Assembly: GCA_959023295.1 (NCBI GenBank)
Contig: CAUFBM010000019.1
Coordinates: 1-39,328, forward strand
Source: an uncultured Collinsella sp.
GTDB lineage: Bacteria > Actinomycetota > Coriobacteriia > Coriobacteriales > Coriobacteriaceae
Length of the DNA: 39,328 nt
Direction: 5' to 3'
Shown one piece after another: positions 1 through 11,178 of this stretch; position 1 is the stretch's first letter, and the number at the start of each line of letters is the position of its first letter. The notes below the pieces were generated by a model, which saw only the letters and a program-made list of their open reading frames with translations, did no database searches and had not been told where the DNA came from. The position numbers and the translations under genes were made by a program.

Positions 1-46
1 TCAGGCTGCTCAATTTCCGATGCTCTTTTTGCTCAAATCCTCTTGA

Positions 47-202
47 CGAAACACAAACGCTGCCGACGCCCTTTCGCTCCTGCGCGCCCAAGCAGCCGAG
101 AACGCTAACGGCGCCACTGTCAACCTGGCCACCCTCAACAACGGCGCCGCCAGCCTTTTCGCAAAGTACCGTGCTGGTTCGCTGGCTTTGAGGCCTAAGT
201 GA
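47..202 (+). pseudogene. Possible C-terminal remnant of an unidentified protein
   Basis: In the frame running from base 47 to the TGA at 200-202 the translation is Ala, Leu and Asn rich, with stretches such as ATVNLATLNNGAASLF and a basic end SLALRPK, which reads like a genuine protein C-terminus. The frame is closed upstream by TGA at 44-46, while a second frame is open from base 1 to about 110. This could be a gene with a frameshift near base 45, or a decayed fragment. I do not recognise the family. The reading is uncertain because the window begins here and no upstream sequence is available. Confidence 0.3.
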
Positions 203-211
203 GCTTTGCTA

Positions 212-300
212 TTTGCCAATTTTTGTATGATTTGGGTCAAATCTATTTGTCAATTTTTGTATGATTAGGGGCAAATCTATTTTCCAATTTTTGTCAATGA
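212..300 (+). repeat. 34-bp tandem direct repeat, 2.6 copies, upstream of ATPase gene
   Basis: Copies begin at 212, 246 and 280. The first two share the order TTTGNCAATTTTTGTATGATT, then GGGNCAAATCTA, with only a few substitutions. The third is cut short at TTTTCCAATTTTTGTCAATGA. The array is A+T rich in a G+C rich genome, carries TATGAT (-10-like) in each full copy, and ends just before the Shine-Dalgarno GAGGTG of the ATPase gene. Position and regular spacing suggest repeated operator or promoter sites controlling that gene. This is inference from position only. Confidence 0.75.
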
Positions 301-309
301 GGTGTTTTA

Positions 310-1671
310 ATGCTACGCCGCAAAGTCACTGATAGGCTTTTGAGCTGGAAGAATAACTCCCATAAGGCCCTGCTTGTTACCGGTGCGCGTCAGATTGGCA
401 AGAGCTATGCGATTCGCGCGTTTGGAAAGAGCAACTACGCTTCGTATTATGAGGTCAATCTGCTACTTGATGCCGAGGCAAGAGACGTACTTGTTGGCGC
501 TAAGAACTCCATTGACTTCATCAACCGTGTGGCCCTTCTTGCGGATGCACCGCTTGTTGAGGGAGATACGCTTATCTTTGTCGATGAGATTCAGGAGTAT
601 CCGCAGATCGTTACACTTATGAAGGCGCTGGTCGAGGACGGACGCTTTAGCTATGTCTTCTCGGGGTCTATGCTTGGGACTGAGTTTAAGGGGATCTCTT
701 CTTTCCCGGTGGGGTATGTCGAGCACATTGTTATGCGGCCAATGGATTTTGAAGAGTTTTGTTGGGCAAACAGCATCAGCGAGAATGTGCTTGCAGACAT
801 CCGCAGCTGCCTTGTCGAGAGGCGTCCCGTCGAAAATTTTATTCATGAGGCGATGCTCAAAAACTTTAGAGCTTATATCGTTTGCGGCGGCATGCCGGAG
901 GTCGTACAGAACTATATCGATTCGGGTTATTCACTCGTGAGGACGCGTGAGCTTCAAATTCAGCTGGTCGATCAGTACAAAAGTGATATCTCTAAATATG
1001 CATCGACTCGAGCGTTTAACGTTCGCGCGATTTTCGAACAAATTCCCGTTCAGCTTGAGGCGGAGTCCCATCGCTTTGTTGTTTCATCCCTGGGCGAGGG
1101 GGCTCGCCTTCAAAAATACGAGCAGGATTTCCTATGGCTGGTGAACGCGGGCGTCGGTTTGATGGTCGCCCAGGTGACGGAGGCCCGAAGTCCTCTTAAG
1201 AGGACAGAGAAGGCGACCGCCTTTAAACTATACGAGTCTGATACAGGCATGCTCGCATCACGATATCCCGGCAGCACGGCACGCGCTGTCTACCTTGATA
1301 TGAAAACCCCCAACCTCGGCGGTCTCTATGAGAACGTGGTCGCGCAGGAGCTTGTCGCCCTTGGAACTGATGCATGGTACTACCAGACACGCGAGGTCGG
1401 CGAAGTTGACTTTGTGATCGAAGGCACTCGCGGGCACGTTGTCCCAATCGAGGTCAAATCGGGCAAGAAGGTTCGAGCCCATGCGGCCCTCGACCGTCTG
1501 ATGAGCGTGAGCGAGTACAAAATCCCCGAGGCCGTTGTGCTAAGCCACGAGAACCTCAGCAAAGAGGGCAAGGTTCTGTACGTTCCAATCTATATGACAT
1601 TCTGCCTCGATGAGTTTATGGAAAAGGACGACCCCAACAACGATTTCTCGTTTGCACCCATATCCCTCTAG
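310..1671 (+). CDS. AAA ATPase with DUF4143 and C-terminal PD-(D/E)XK-like region
   Basis: This 453-residue protein belongs to the large family of bacterial ATPases with an AAA_14 domain followed by DUF4143. The Walker A motif GARQIGKS is at about residues 25-32 and a Walker B with LIFVDEIQEYP at about 88-98. The C-terminal part carries GEVDFVIEG and, further on, VPIEVKSGK, the spaced D...E.K pattern of a restriction-endonuclease-like fold. The family has no settled function. The start is supported by GAGGTG five bases before the ATG. The gene stands alone between a tandem repeat and a hairpin region. Its codon choice (AAA, TTT, ATA) is more A+T rich than that of nifJ next door, which fits acquisition by transfer. 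Family assignment is firm; the biological role is unknown. Confidence 0.9.
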   Translation: MLRRKVTDRLLSWKNNSHKALLVTGARQIGKSYAIRAFGKSNYASYYEVNLLLDAEARDVLVGAKNSIDFINRVALLADAPLVEGDTLIFVDEIQEYPQIVTLMKALVEDGRFSYVFSGSMLGTEFKGISSFPVGYVEHIVMRPMDFEEFCWANSISENVLADIRSCLVERRPVENFIHEAMLKNFRAYIVCGGMPEVVQNYIDSGYSLVRTRELQIQLVDQYKSDISKYASTRAFNVRAIFEQIPVQLEAESHRFVVSSLGEGARLQKYEQDFLWLVNAGVGLMVAQVTEARSPLKRTEKATAFKLYESDTGMLASRYPGSTARAVYLDMKTPNLGGLYENVVAQELVALGTDAWYYQTREVGEVDFVIEGTRGHVVPIEVKSGKKVRAHAALDRLMSVSEYKIPEAVVLSHENLSKEGKVLYVPIYMTFCLDEFMEKDDPNNDFSFAPISL

Positions 1672-1721
1672 GCCATCTGGGTCCGCAACCAAATCCCCCT
1701 CTATGCCCAAAGCAGCGCGTG

Positions 1722-1744
1722 GTTTCGCGGCAAAGCCGCGAAAC
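1722..1744. repeat. Perfect 10-bp hairpin after the ATPase gene
   Basis: GTTTCGCGGC and its exact complement are separated by AAA. It lies 51 bases past the ATPase stop codon. No run of T follows on either strand, so an intrinsic terminator is not clearly shown. It could still stabilise or end the ATPase transcript. Confidence 0.6.
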
Positions 1745-1814
1745 AGCGACCGGGACAAGGCACCCCACCAACCACGTCCTTCATCAGCCCACACAATCCG
1801 AGGACGTAGTCGTA

Positions 1815-1939
1815 GCAGGATCTGAGGGCTGACCTTCGCGGACACTCCGCAGGACGAAAGAACCCCCGCCGCACGTAGTGCGCAGCGGGGGTTCTTTCAT
1901 GTCCGAGGACGTCCGCGAAGGTCAGCCCTCAGATCCTGC
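1815..1939. repeat. 29-bp perfect inverted repeat flanking a terminator
   Basis: Bases 1815-1843 and 1911-1939 are exact reverse complements over 29 bases. They enclose a second, independent hairpin at 1856-1898. The right arm ends 10 bases before the nifJ stop codon. Such a long perfect match is too long to be chance and too long for an ordinary terminator. It may have arisen by local inverted duplication of the nifJ 3' flank. Confidence 0.9.
1856..1898. terminator. Bidirectional intrinsic terminator between ATPase gene and nifJ
   Basis: GAAAGAACCCCCGC (1856-1869) pairs perfectly with 1885-1898, and an inner CGCAC/GTGCG stem closes the loop. The A-rich and T-rich ends (GAAAGAA / TTCTTTC) are built into the stem, so it can act for both convergent genes. 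The last nifJ codon is about 50 bases away. Confidence 0.8.
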
Positions 1940-1949
1940 GGTGGGAGAC

Positions 1950-5489
<3,540 letters not shown>

Positions 5490-5885
5490 ATACCCCTCTC
5501 CTCTCATATAGGTATACAGGCCCCGGCGATTGCCGGGATGTTGGCGTGATGGGATTTTCGCTGTTGCTTCCAATCATCCGGCAGGCAGACTGAGCAGCAG
5601 GTACATGGCATGGAGAGAAGGCGTGCCAAGGCGAGAGGCGCTTGCGCACCGCAGGCCCAGCTACCCGTCTTGCACATGGCCGAGCGCCGCAAAGGCCGCA
5701 TGCCGGATGCTCCCGGGCACGCCCCGGCGATGGGAAGCGCCCGCAACGGAAATCCGCATGCGGGATTATTGTACCCCGCCGTCAAGTGTAATTTCGACAA
5801 ATATAGGTGGGCGGTAAAGGTTTACCTCGGGTGGCTATCACACGGCCGATGCCAACGAACGCAATCCCCCGGGGACCACGCAGCA
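5490..5885. other. Intergenic region and probable long nifJ leader
   Basis: About 400 bases without a convincing gene. On the minus strand a -10-like TACAAT lies at 5768-5773, with no good -35 at the right distance. If used, it gives a nifJ leader of roughly 270 bases. A stable CCCGGC/GCCGGG hairpin sits at 5522-5537, directly upstream of the nifJ ribosome site. I recognise no known riboswitch. Confidence 0.4.
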
Positions 5886-5950
5886 GTTGCGGTGAACTAG
5901 TTCTTGGATGCCCGCCTCAAGGGCCTCATCAGGAACTATTTCACCGCAAC
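5886..5950. repeat. Long imperfect hairpin downstream of the FHA gene
   Basis: Arms 5886-5905 and 5931-5950 match in 18 of 20 positions (GTTGCGGTGAAMTAGTTCYT type). Inside them GATG/CATC and GCCC/GGGC form further short stems, so the whole 65 bases can fold. It begins 17 bases after the FHA gene stop codon on the minus strand. No T-run follows, so it may be a mobile-type palindromic repeat or a structured RNA end rather than a simple terminator. Confidence 0.65.
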
Positions 5951-5966
5951 TTATTTAGGAGATGAG

Positions 5967-6905
5967 TTAGAGGGCGCCGAGGAGGATGGCGTAGGTGGTG
6001 GATTCGCCGAGCCTGAGCTCGTCACCGGGGTTGAGCTGAGCGGAGCGGCCGGGCTCGACCTGGGTGCAGACGTTCGTCGCGCCGTTTACCACCACGGTTC
6101 CGTTGGTGGACGACAGATCCTCGACGTACCAGGTATTTTGGTCATCGCACCACACGTGGGCATGGCGAGCCGAAACGTCATCGCCTACATCGGTGATATC
6201 GCCTTCCCCCGTCGCCAGCGCACCGATCTCGACGCCCTGCTCGCTCGGCTGAATCCAGCGCGGGGCACTTACCACGTAACCGTTTTGCACGCGCAGCAGT
6301 CCCAGCGGATGCGCCGGCGCCGCCTCGTGCTCGCCCGTGACCGTCGAGGTGCTCAGCGAGCGCGGGGTCGATGTGGCACCGCCGCAAGTCGTGTGCGCAT
6401 AGTCGATGGCATAGGTCACCGAGGATCGAACATCTGCCGAGCAGCCGACGGCGACAAACAGCACTAGCACGGCCTCGGCACGCTCGGCGGGCATAAGCTC
6501 CGCCGCCTGCGACAGGCGCTCGACCGCATTGCGGTAGAGGCTCGTATCCTGATGGCATTCCTCGAGCGCCCGCACCATGGGCTCACCAGCGGGCCCGCAC
6601 ACCATGTTGATCACCGCCGTGGCATTCATGGGATTGCGGCGGCGCAGGGCCAGATGCGACATAATGCGCGCGGCCGAGGTGCCGTAATCGGCAAAATAGC
6701 GCTCCTGCAGCGTGCCGACCGGAGCGCGCACGATAAAACGCGAGACCCAGGAGCGATCGGCGGCGCGGCTCTGTGGACTACGGCCGTCGGCGAGCGGGCG
6801 GCTCGAGAGCACCAGGTCGCACAGTTCGATATGGCTCAGGTGCGCTGCGCGCTTAAAGATGTCAAACATTGCCCCGCACGGGGTGAGCTCAGCTTGAGAA
6901 GCCAT
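5967..6905 (-). CDS. FHA-domain protein, third gene of kinase operon
   Basis: The 312-residue protein ends in a forkhead-associated domain (about 225-312) with the expected VSARHAHV and DLSSTNGT motifs; FHA domains bind phosphothreonine peptides. The N-terminal 220 residues are predicted soluble and match no family I know. No membrane segment or signal peptide is seen, so it should be cytoplasmic. The ATG is three bases after the stop of the kinase gene, and its ribosome site AAGGAGG lies inside the last kinase codons, so translation is coupled. The neighbour makes this a likely substrate or reader of that kinase. The domain call is firm; the partnership is inferred. Confidence 0.88.
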   Translation of the reverse strand: MASQAELTPCGAMFDIFKRAAHLSHIELCDLVLSSRPLADGRSPQSRAADRSWVSRFIVRAPVGTLQERYFADYGTSAARIMSHLALRRRNPMNATAVINMVCGPAGEPMVRALEECHQDTSLYRNAVERLSQAAELMPAERAEAVLVLFVAVGCSADVRSSVTYAIDYAHTTCGGATSTPRSLSTSTVTGEHEAAPAHPLGLLRVQNGYVVSAPRWIQPSEQGVEIGALATGEGDITDVGDDVSARHAHVWCDDQNTWYVEDLSSTNGTVVVNGATNVCTQVEPGRSAQLNPGDELRLGESTTYAILLGAL

Positions 6906-6908
6906 GGC

Positions 6909-8750
6909 TTAGCCCTCCTTGGTCGCAGAGATAGTGTCGGATACTTCGGCCGGCCCGCCAAAGGCGCGAACAGCCGCGGCTCCGCCGGCAAGCGGCGTCG
7001 CCATGGGAATTTTCGCACGTCGTGCTGACACGACGGGAAGCTCAAAGGCAAACCCCATCGCCAGCAAAAACCACGTGAGCGCATAGGTTGCAATTAAGGC
7101 GGCAACGAAACCGCTCGCCACGGCGCGCTGGGAAAACACGGTACATGCAACCGCGATCAGCACCGGAACCTCGCAGGCAGAAAGCGCTAGTACGCCCTGC
7201 AGGAACCCCGTGCGACGATCGTGTGCCATGGCGCCGGCGGCAATACCCGCCATACCCGGCAGCGCCAGCGCGAGCGCGGCAACGATACCCGGCAGCGCAC
7301 CGGACCACGAAATGTACCCCACGGCGACCGTCGCACGAGCACCAGACGCCAGCAGCGCCGCCGACACCACCACAACGGCCCATACGAGACCGCAGACAGC
7401 CGTAGTGCCGATCATCGCGGCACGACGGACCACGCGACCGGACGCGTCCATGGGACAGGGCGTGAGCGGCTCGCCGCGAAGCGAGCGGCCGACGTTTTGC
7501 GCGTAGTGGTCGCAAAACGTCGTAAGCACCGCCTCCACCGCAGCGGGCTCGGGACGATCGCCCTGATTACACGACAGGCAGGCCATGACCACGTCGAACA
7601 GCTGGGCATCGACAAATGCCAGCGCGTCGCGAAGCTCCTCGGAGTCCGGCTCGAGCCCCATCTGCTGTGCCTGCTCGGCGGCGGCGAGCGCCACATCGGG
7701 CTCACGCCGGAGCAGCTGGGTCAGGTCGCAACCGGGCGCATGGGCGCCAGTGGGATAGTCGGGGCGCGTATCCATCTTGAGACGATAGGGGCTGGCAATA
7801 TCGCGCGTCTTTTTGCGCGAACCCGAGGTGCCCGAAGTGCTCGGTGCCACCTCGTACGGTGCGACGCCGGCGACGAGCTCATAGACCGTGCTCGCCGCGG
7901 CATACACGTCGATTGCCGGCGACATGCGCAAAACGCGCAGGTCGGCAACATCGTCGGTGAGCATCTCGGGCGGAGCGTAGGCAACCGTCGCGCGACGCAA
8001 CGTGGAATAGCGCTCTGTAAAGGACTCCGTGCCGCCACCTCGCGCCACCGCAGAGGCAGGCTCGAGCGCCAGCGACGAGCCAAAATCGATGAGGCACAAA
8101 TCGAACGTGCCCTCGGCAAGTTGTTGGTCGAGCGGCAGGCGCGCCGTGCGCACCATAATATTAGCGGGCGAGATATCGCGATGGACGAACCCCTCGCCTA
8201 CCAAGCTCATGCGGCAGAGCAGGTCGAACAGGTCGCGGCCCAGGCGAGCGGCCACGAGCGGCGACAGACGCCCGGCATCGTCCACGGCAAGGCGCGGGCG
8301 CAGGCGGGCAAGCGTCTCGCCCTCGACCCACTCCATGACAATCGCAGGCACACCGTCAACCTCGCCCCATCCATACAGGCGGGGAAAGCCTTTAAGGCCC
8401 GAAAGGGCGCGATGGCATTCGTATTCCTCGCGAAACGCCGCCTTAAACTTGGTGACCAGAGCCTCGTGGGCGACATCGTCATCAAATTCGTCGCGCGCTG
8501 GCAAGATGAGCTGCTTGAGCGCCACGGCCTCGCCCTGCGCGTTGACGGCACGCGTCACGCGGCCGATACCGCCGCGGCGCATGGTGGCGTCATCGGCAAA
8601 CAGCATCGTAAAACGGCGCAGGTAGGCGGGAAGTTCGTCCGTGCCCAGGGCGACGGCCGGCTCAAACCCATCGACGCGCGCCAGGCGCAGGCCCACCATG
8701 GGATCGTGGGCAAGCGATTGGCTTGTGGCGGAAACAAGATTGGTCATCAT
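6909..8750 (-). CDS. Membrane-anchored Ser/Thr protein kinase
   Basis: A 613-residue Hanks-type kinase. Seen are a glycine-rich loop RGGIGRV (59-65), VALKQL with the ATP-binding lysine at 79, a catalytic loop HRDISPANI (190-198) and IDFGSS (DFG at 222-224). The usual HRDxK lysine is replaced by serine, a variant found in other bacterial kinases; the other catalytic residues are intact, so activity is likely. After about residue 440 come four to five hydrophobic segments, with no PASTA repeats, so the kinase domain faces the cytoplasm and there is little external domain. The start overlaps the stop of the preceding gene (ATGA). It lies between an anchored Ser/Gly-rich protein and an FHA protein, which suggests a self-contained phosphosignalling operon. 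Confidence 0.9.
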   Translation of the reverse strand: MMTNLVSATSQSLAHDPMVGLRLARVDGFEPAVALGTDELPAYLRRFTMLFADDATMRRGGIGRVTRAVNAQGEAVALKQLILPARDEFDDDVAHEALVTKFKAAFREEYECHRALSGLKGFPRLYGWGEVDGVPAIVMEWVEGETLARLRPRLAVDDAGRLSPLVAARLGRDLFDLLCRMSLVGEGFVHRDISPANIMVRTARLPLDQQLAEGTFDLCLIDFGSSLALEPASAVARGGGTESFTERYSTLRRATVAYAPPEMLTDDVADLRVLRMSPAIDVYAAASTVYELVAGVAPYEVAPSTSGTSGSRKKTRDIASPYRLKMDTRPDYPTGAHAPGCDLTQLLRREPDVALAAAEQAQQMGLEPDSEELRDALAFVDAQLFDVVMACLSCNQGDRPEPAAVEAVLTTFCDHYAQNVGRSLRGEPLTPCPMDASGRVVRRAAMIGTTAVCGLVWAVVVVSAALLASGARATVAVGYISWSGALPGIVAALALALPGMAGIAAGAMAHDRRTGFLQGVLALSACEVPVLIAVACTVFSQRAVASGFVAALIATYALTWFLLAMGFAFELPVVSARRAKIPMATPLAGGAAAVRAFGGPAEVSDTISATKEG

Positions 8751-9664
8751 AGAGCGATCGCCGCCACATTGTTATTGAAGTTGTTGAGCGCGACGTTATC
8801 GTCGCCGTAATGTCCGACCCATTGGCACAGGTTTGTGTAGCAACCCCAGAGGTTGGCGAATTGTCGGTACCACTTTGACTGGGGAGGAAACGTCTGCCGG
8901 CCAAACTCGGCACGGATGACAAACATGTCATTGACCAGGCTGTCGCACGGTCCGGTGTCGCCCGTGGCGTTATAGGTCGAGACCGCGCTATTGGCCCGAG
9001 AGACATAGCCGTCGAGCATGTTGCACTTGGTCACGAGCCAGCTGTGTATGCTTTCCTCCTCGGCGGCCGAAAGGCCGCTGGAGTTTGTATTGCCACCGGT
9101 GCTGCCGCCCGTCGAGCTGTTGCCCCCGGACCCGCCGGAGGTGGAGCCCGAACCGGAGCCCGAACCGGAGCCACCGCTCGAGTTCGACGAATCGGAACTG
9201 GAACCAGACGAACCGGAGCCGCCAGGTTTCCCCGACTGCTGCGTATCCTGACCCTTTTGCTGCTCGGCCTTGTTTACGACGGCCGAAACACTGTTATCGG
9301 AAAGGTGATGGATGATCTTGGTATTGGTGAGCACGATGGTCTTGCCGTTGGCAAGCGCGATTTCGTTGTCCGGCGCCTCGGCGCTGCCCGCGTCGTCGAC
9401 ACCAAACACGACGTGCGTGACTACGCTCGCCCAGGCGTATCCGGTTGTGGTGCCCAAATCGCTTTTGGCCTTGTGCCCCACGCGCAGCTCGCGCGCGGTA
9501 CGCGCTTGCACCATAGGTGGCACAGCCAAACCGTAGGCAGAAACGCCGGCAACGACCAGCGCCAGCGAACAGGACAGCAGCACGTACGCCCGAGGCGCCA
9601 GGCCCAACCGGCGTCGCATGCGCACCGCGGCGCCATGCTTTGTCTGAGTGCCAGCGGGCCGCAT
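8747..9664 (-). CDS. Membrane-anchored protein with Ser/Gly-rich linker
   Basis: Family not recognised. The 305 residues have a basic N-terminus, one membrane span at about 27-48 (VLLSCSLALVVAGVSAYGL), a middle domain (about 50-135), a low-complexity Ser/Gly linker (about 147-197) and a C-terminal domain (about 198-305) with Cys at 214, 240, 275 and 280. This suggests an external domain tethered to the membrane by one span. The start is the ATG preceded by GGAGGAGAAC; an in-frame ATG 57 bases upstream would put a terminator hairpin inside the gene and has no ribosome site. The linker DNA contains a 12-bp tandem repeat near 9146-9180. As first gene of the kinase operon it could be a sensor or scaffold for the kinase; that is inference. 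Confidence 0.75.
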   Translation of the reverse strand: MRPAGTQTKHGAAVRMRRRLGLAPRAYVLLSCSLALVVAGVSAYGLAVPPMVQARTARELRVGHKAKSDLGTTTGYAWASVVTHVVFGVDDAGSAEAPDNEIALANGKTIVLTNTKIIHHLSDNSVSAVVNKAEQQKGQDTQQSGKPGGSGSSGSSSDSSNSSGGSGSGSGSGSTSGGSGGNSSTGGSTGGNTNSSGLSAAEEESIHSWLVTKCNMLDGYVSRANSAVSTYNATGDTGPCDSLVNDMFVIRAEFGRQTFPPQSKWYRQFANLWGCYTNLCQWVGHYGDDNVALNNFNNNVAAIAL

Positions 9665-9679
9665 GCGTTCTCCTCCAAC

Positions 9680-9704
9680 AAAAACACGCCGCTTAAAAGC
9701 GGCG
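9680..9704 (-). terminator. Intrinsic terminator immediately before the 9664 gene
   Basis: On the minus strand an 8-bp stem (9697-9704 with 9687-9694, AAGCGGCG type) is followed by GTTTTTG-like T-rich bases at 9680-9686. It ends about four bases before the ribosome site of the gene starting at 9664. It can end recR-operon transcripts, or act as an attenuator if the kinase operon promoter lies upstream of it. Confidence 0.75.
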
Positions 9705-9908
9705 CATTCTTTCATATCCACATTTTGAGTGTATCAGCGAACCCAAAAGGTTGCGCAACGAATGGGCAAATACGAGGTGCGAGTGGACCCATCCACGCGA
9801 TAAGCGGATGAAAAGCAGGTTTGTTGCACAACAAATGTATGAACGCGCGCCCAATTATGAGCGCCCCGTGCGGCAGGCCGACGGGACATGCCGCGGAGCT
9901 GACGCCGC

Positions 9909-10505
9909 CTAGATCGCGCGGCGGGCCTCGATAGCGCGACCAAGCGTGAGCTCGTCGGCATACTCCAGGTCGCCTCCCACGGGCAGGCCGCTCGCCAGAC
10001 GCGACACCTCGACGCCCAGTGGCTTGATGGTGCGAGCAAGGTAGCTCGCCGTGGTCTCGCCCTCGATATTGGGGTTGGTGGCGATGATGACCTCGTGGAT
10101 GTCCTCGTGGCCCAAGCGTGCCAGCAGCTCACGAATGTGCAACTGCTCGGGACCAATCTTGTCCATGGGACTGATCACGCCGCCCAATACGTGGTAGAGA
10201 CCGTGGTAGCTGCCCGTGCGCTCAATCGCCTGGACATCGCGCGGCTCGCCCACCACGCAAATGCGAGTGGTATCGCGCATCGAATCCTGGCAGATGGAGC
10301 ACTCGTCGGCCGTGGCGTAGTTAAAGCAGCGGCTGCAAAAGTGAACCTCCTGCTTAACCTCCAGGATAGCCTCGGCCAGGCGGCGCGCCTCCTCGGCATC
10401 GGCCTCGAGCAGGTAATAGGCGATGCGCTGGGCCGACTTGGGACCAATGCCCGGCAGACGGCCCAGCTCATCGAGCAATTTTTGCAGACTATGGTTGGCA
10501 CTCAT
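9909..10505 (-). CDS. recR: Recombination mediator protein RecR
   Basis: RecR works with RecF and RecO to load RecA at gaps and stalled forks. The 198 residues match the family length. Seen are an N-terminal helix-hairpin-helix (LGRLPGIGPKSAQRIAYYLL, about 14-33), a four-cysteine zinc finger with CSRC and CSIC (Cys 57, 60, 69, 72), then a Toprim domain with VVGEPRDV and later ATNPNIEGE, and the C-terminal GLPVGGDLEYADELTLGRA motif. The ATG is 13 bases after the ybaB stop, with only a weak ribosome site, consistent with coupling. It is the last gene of a ybaB-recR pair. Confidence 0.97.
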   Translation of the reverse strand: MSANHSLQKLLDELGRLPGIGPKSAQRIAYYLLEADAEEARRLAEAILEVKQEVHFCSRCFNYATADECSICQDSMRDTTRICVVGEPRDVQAIERTGSYHGLYHVLGGVISPMDKIGPEQLHIRELLARLGHEDIHEVIIATNPNIEGETTASYLARTIKPLGVEVSRLASGLPVGGDLEYADELTLGRAIEARRAI

Positions 10506-10518
10506 ATATATGCGTGTC

Positions 10519-10839
10519 TTAGAACGGCATGCCCGGGATGTTGAGGCCGCCGGTGATGGCGCCCATCTGCTTGTTGGCGAGCTCGTTGACGCCGCGAACG
10601 GCCTCGTTGACGGCAGCCATAATCATGTCCTGCAGCATATCGACGTCCTCGGGATCGAGGGCATCGGGATCGATGGTGAGGTTGACGAGCTCCATCTCGC
10701 CGTTGACGGTCACCTTGACCATACCGCCGCCGGCAGAGGCGTCGACGGTCTGGGACTTGAGGTTCTCCTGCGCGGCGGCAAGCTGCTCCTGCATCTTGCG
10801 GGCCTGCTTCATCATCTGCTGCATGTTCATACCGGCCAT
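10519..10839 (-). CDS. ybaB: YbaB/EbfC nucleoid-associated protein
   Basis: A 106-residue member of the YbaB/EbfC family, small dimeric DNA-binding proteins encoded next to recR and dnaX in most bacteria. It begins MAGMNMQQMMKQARKMQEQL, with the typical Met and Gln rich amphipathic helix. VTVNGEMELVNLTIDP and a following acidic helix complete the fold, and the end is Met and Gly rich (GGLNIPGMPF). AAAGGAGCC precedes the ATG. In many genomes dnaX lies directly upstream; here about 1.4 kb with three small genes intervenes, so the pair probably has its own promoter in 10840-11178. Confidence 0.96.
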   Translation of the reverse strand: MAGMNMQQMMKQARKMQEQLAAAQENLKSQTVDASAGGGMVKVTVNGEMELVNLTIDPDALDPEDVDMLQDMIMAAVNEAVRGVNELANKQMGAITGGLNIPGMPF

Positions 10840-11001
10840 GATGGCTCCTTTACGTGCGGCCGCACGCCGAGCTGCAAGGGCAGCCGGAACACGGCGGGAC
10901 TTTCAAACTCAAAAATCGTACCACGGCGCGAGGCCAGCGAGCGGGGCGGACACGCTACCTCAGTCGATATACATGTCCTCCAATACAAACCACGCGCAAA
11001 G

Positions 11002-11036
11002 ATTATGCAAGGTCGAATTATGCAAGGTTGCATAAT
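11002..11036. promoter_or_regulatory. Candidate operator: repeated and palindromic ATTATGCAA sites
   Basis: ATTATGCAAGGT occurs at 11002-11013 and again at 11017-11028, 15 bases apart. The second copy joins with TTGCATAAT to form a perfect palindrome with a GG centre (11017-11036). An A+T rich palindrome with a phased half-site in a divergent intergenic region is the usual look of a repressor-binding site. The regulator is unknown. Confidence 0.5.
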
Positions 11037-11138
11037 ATCGCATACTCAATCTAGTAGAGCCGAATCCGGCATTTCATGTGTGCCACTAAATAGCTAAATG
11101 CCAAACCGCTGCTCGAGGCGGAGCACATGGCGGCAGGG

Positions 11139-11144
11139 TATAAT
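11139..11144 (+). promoter_or_regulatory. Candidate -10 box TATAAT for the 11179 gene
   Basis: A consensus TATAAT lies 35 bases before the start codon of the plus-strand gene. No convincing -35 box is visible at 16-18 bases upstream. Confidence 0.45.
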
Positions 11145-11178
11145 TTGATTGTCATAGATTGCAATTTGGAGGTGCCCC

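Larger units (their letters stand above)
10840..11178. other. Divergent intergenic region between ybaB and a plus-strand gene
   Basis: No gene is seen in these 339 bases. They hold a perfect 14-bp palindrome at 10853-10866 (CGTGCGGCCGCACG) directly upstream of the ybaB ribosome site, a minus-strand TACGAT at 10915-10920 that could be the ybaB -10, the repeat cluster at 11002-11036, and a plus-strand TATAAT at 11139-11144. Confidence 0.5.

Noticed and set aside
212..300. CRISPR array
   Set aside because: The 34-bp copies are contiguous with no spacers and there are no cas genes nearby.
6909..8750. Pseudokinase because of HRDIS in place of HRDIK
   Set aside because: The ATP lysine, catalytic Asp, Asn and DFG are all present, and the serine variant occurs in other bacterial kinases.
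7221..8810. Plus-strand open frame of 529 codons
   Set aside because: Antisense to the membrane kinase; Arg/His-rich composition without motifs and no ribosome site.
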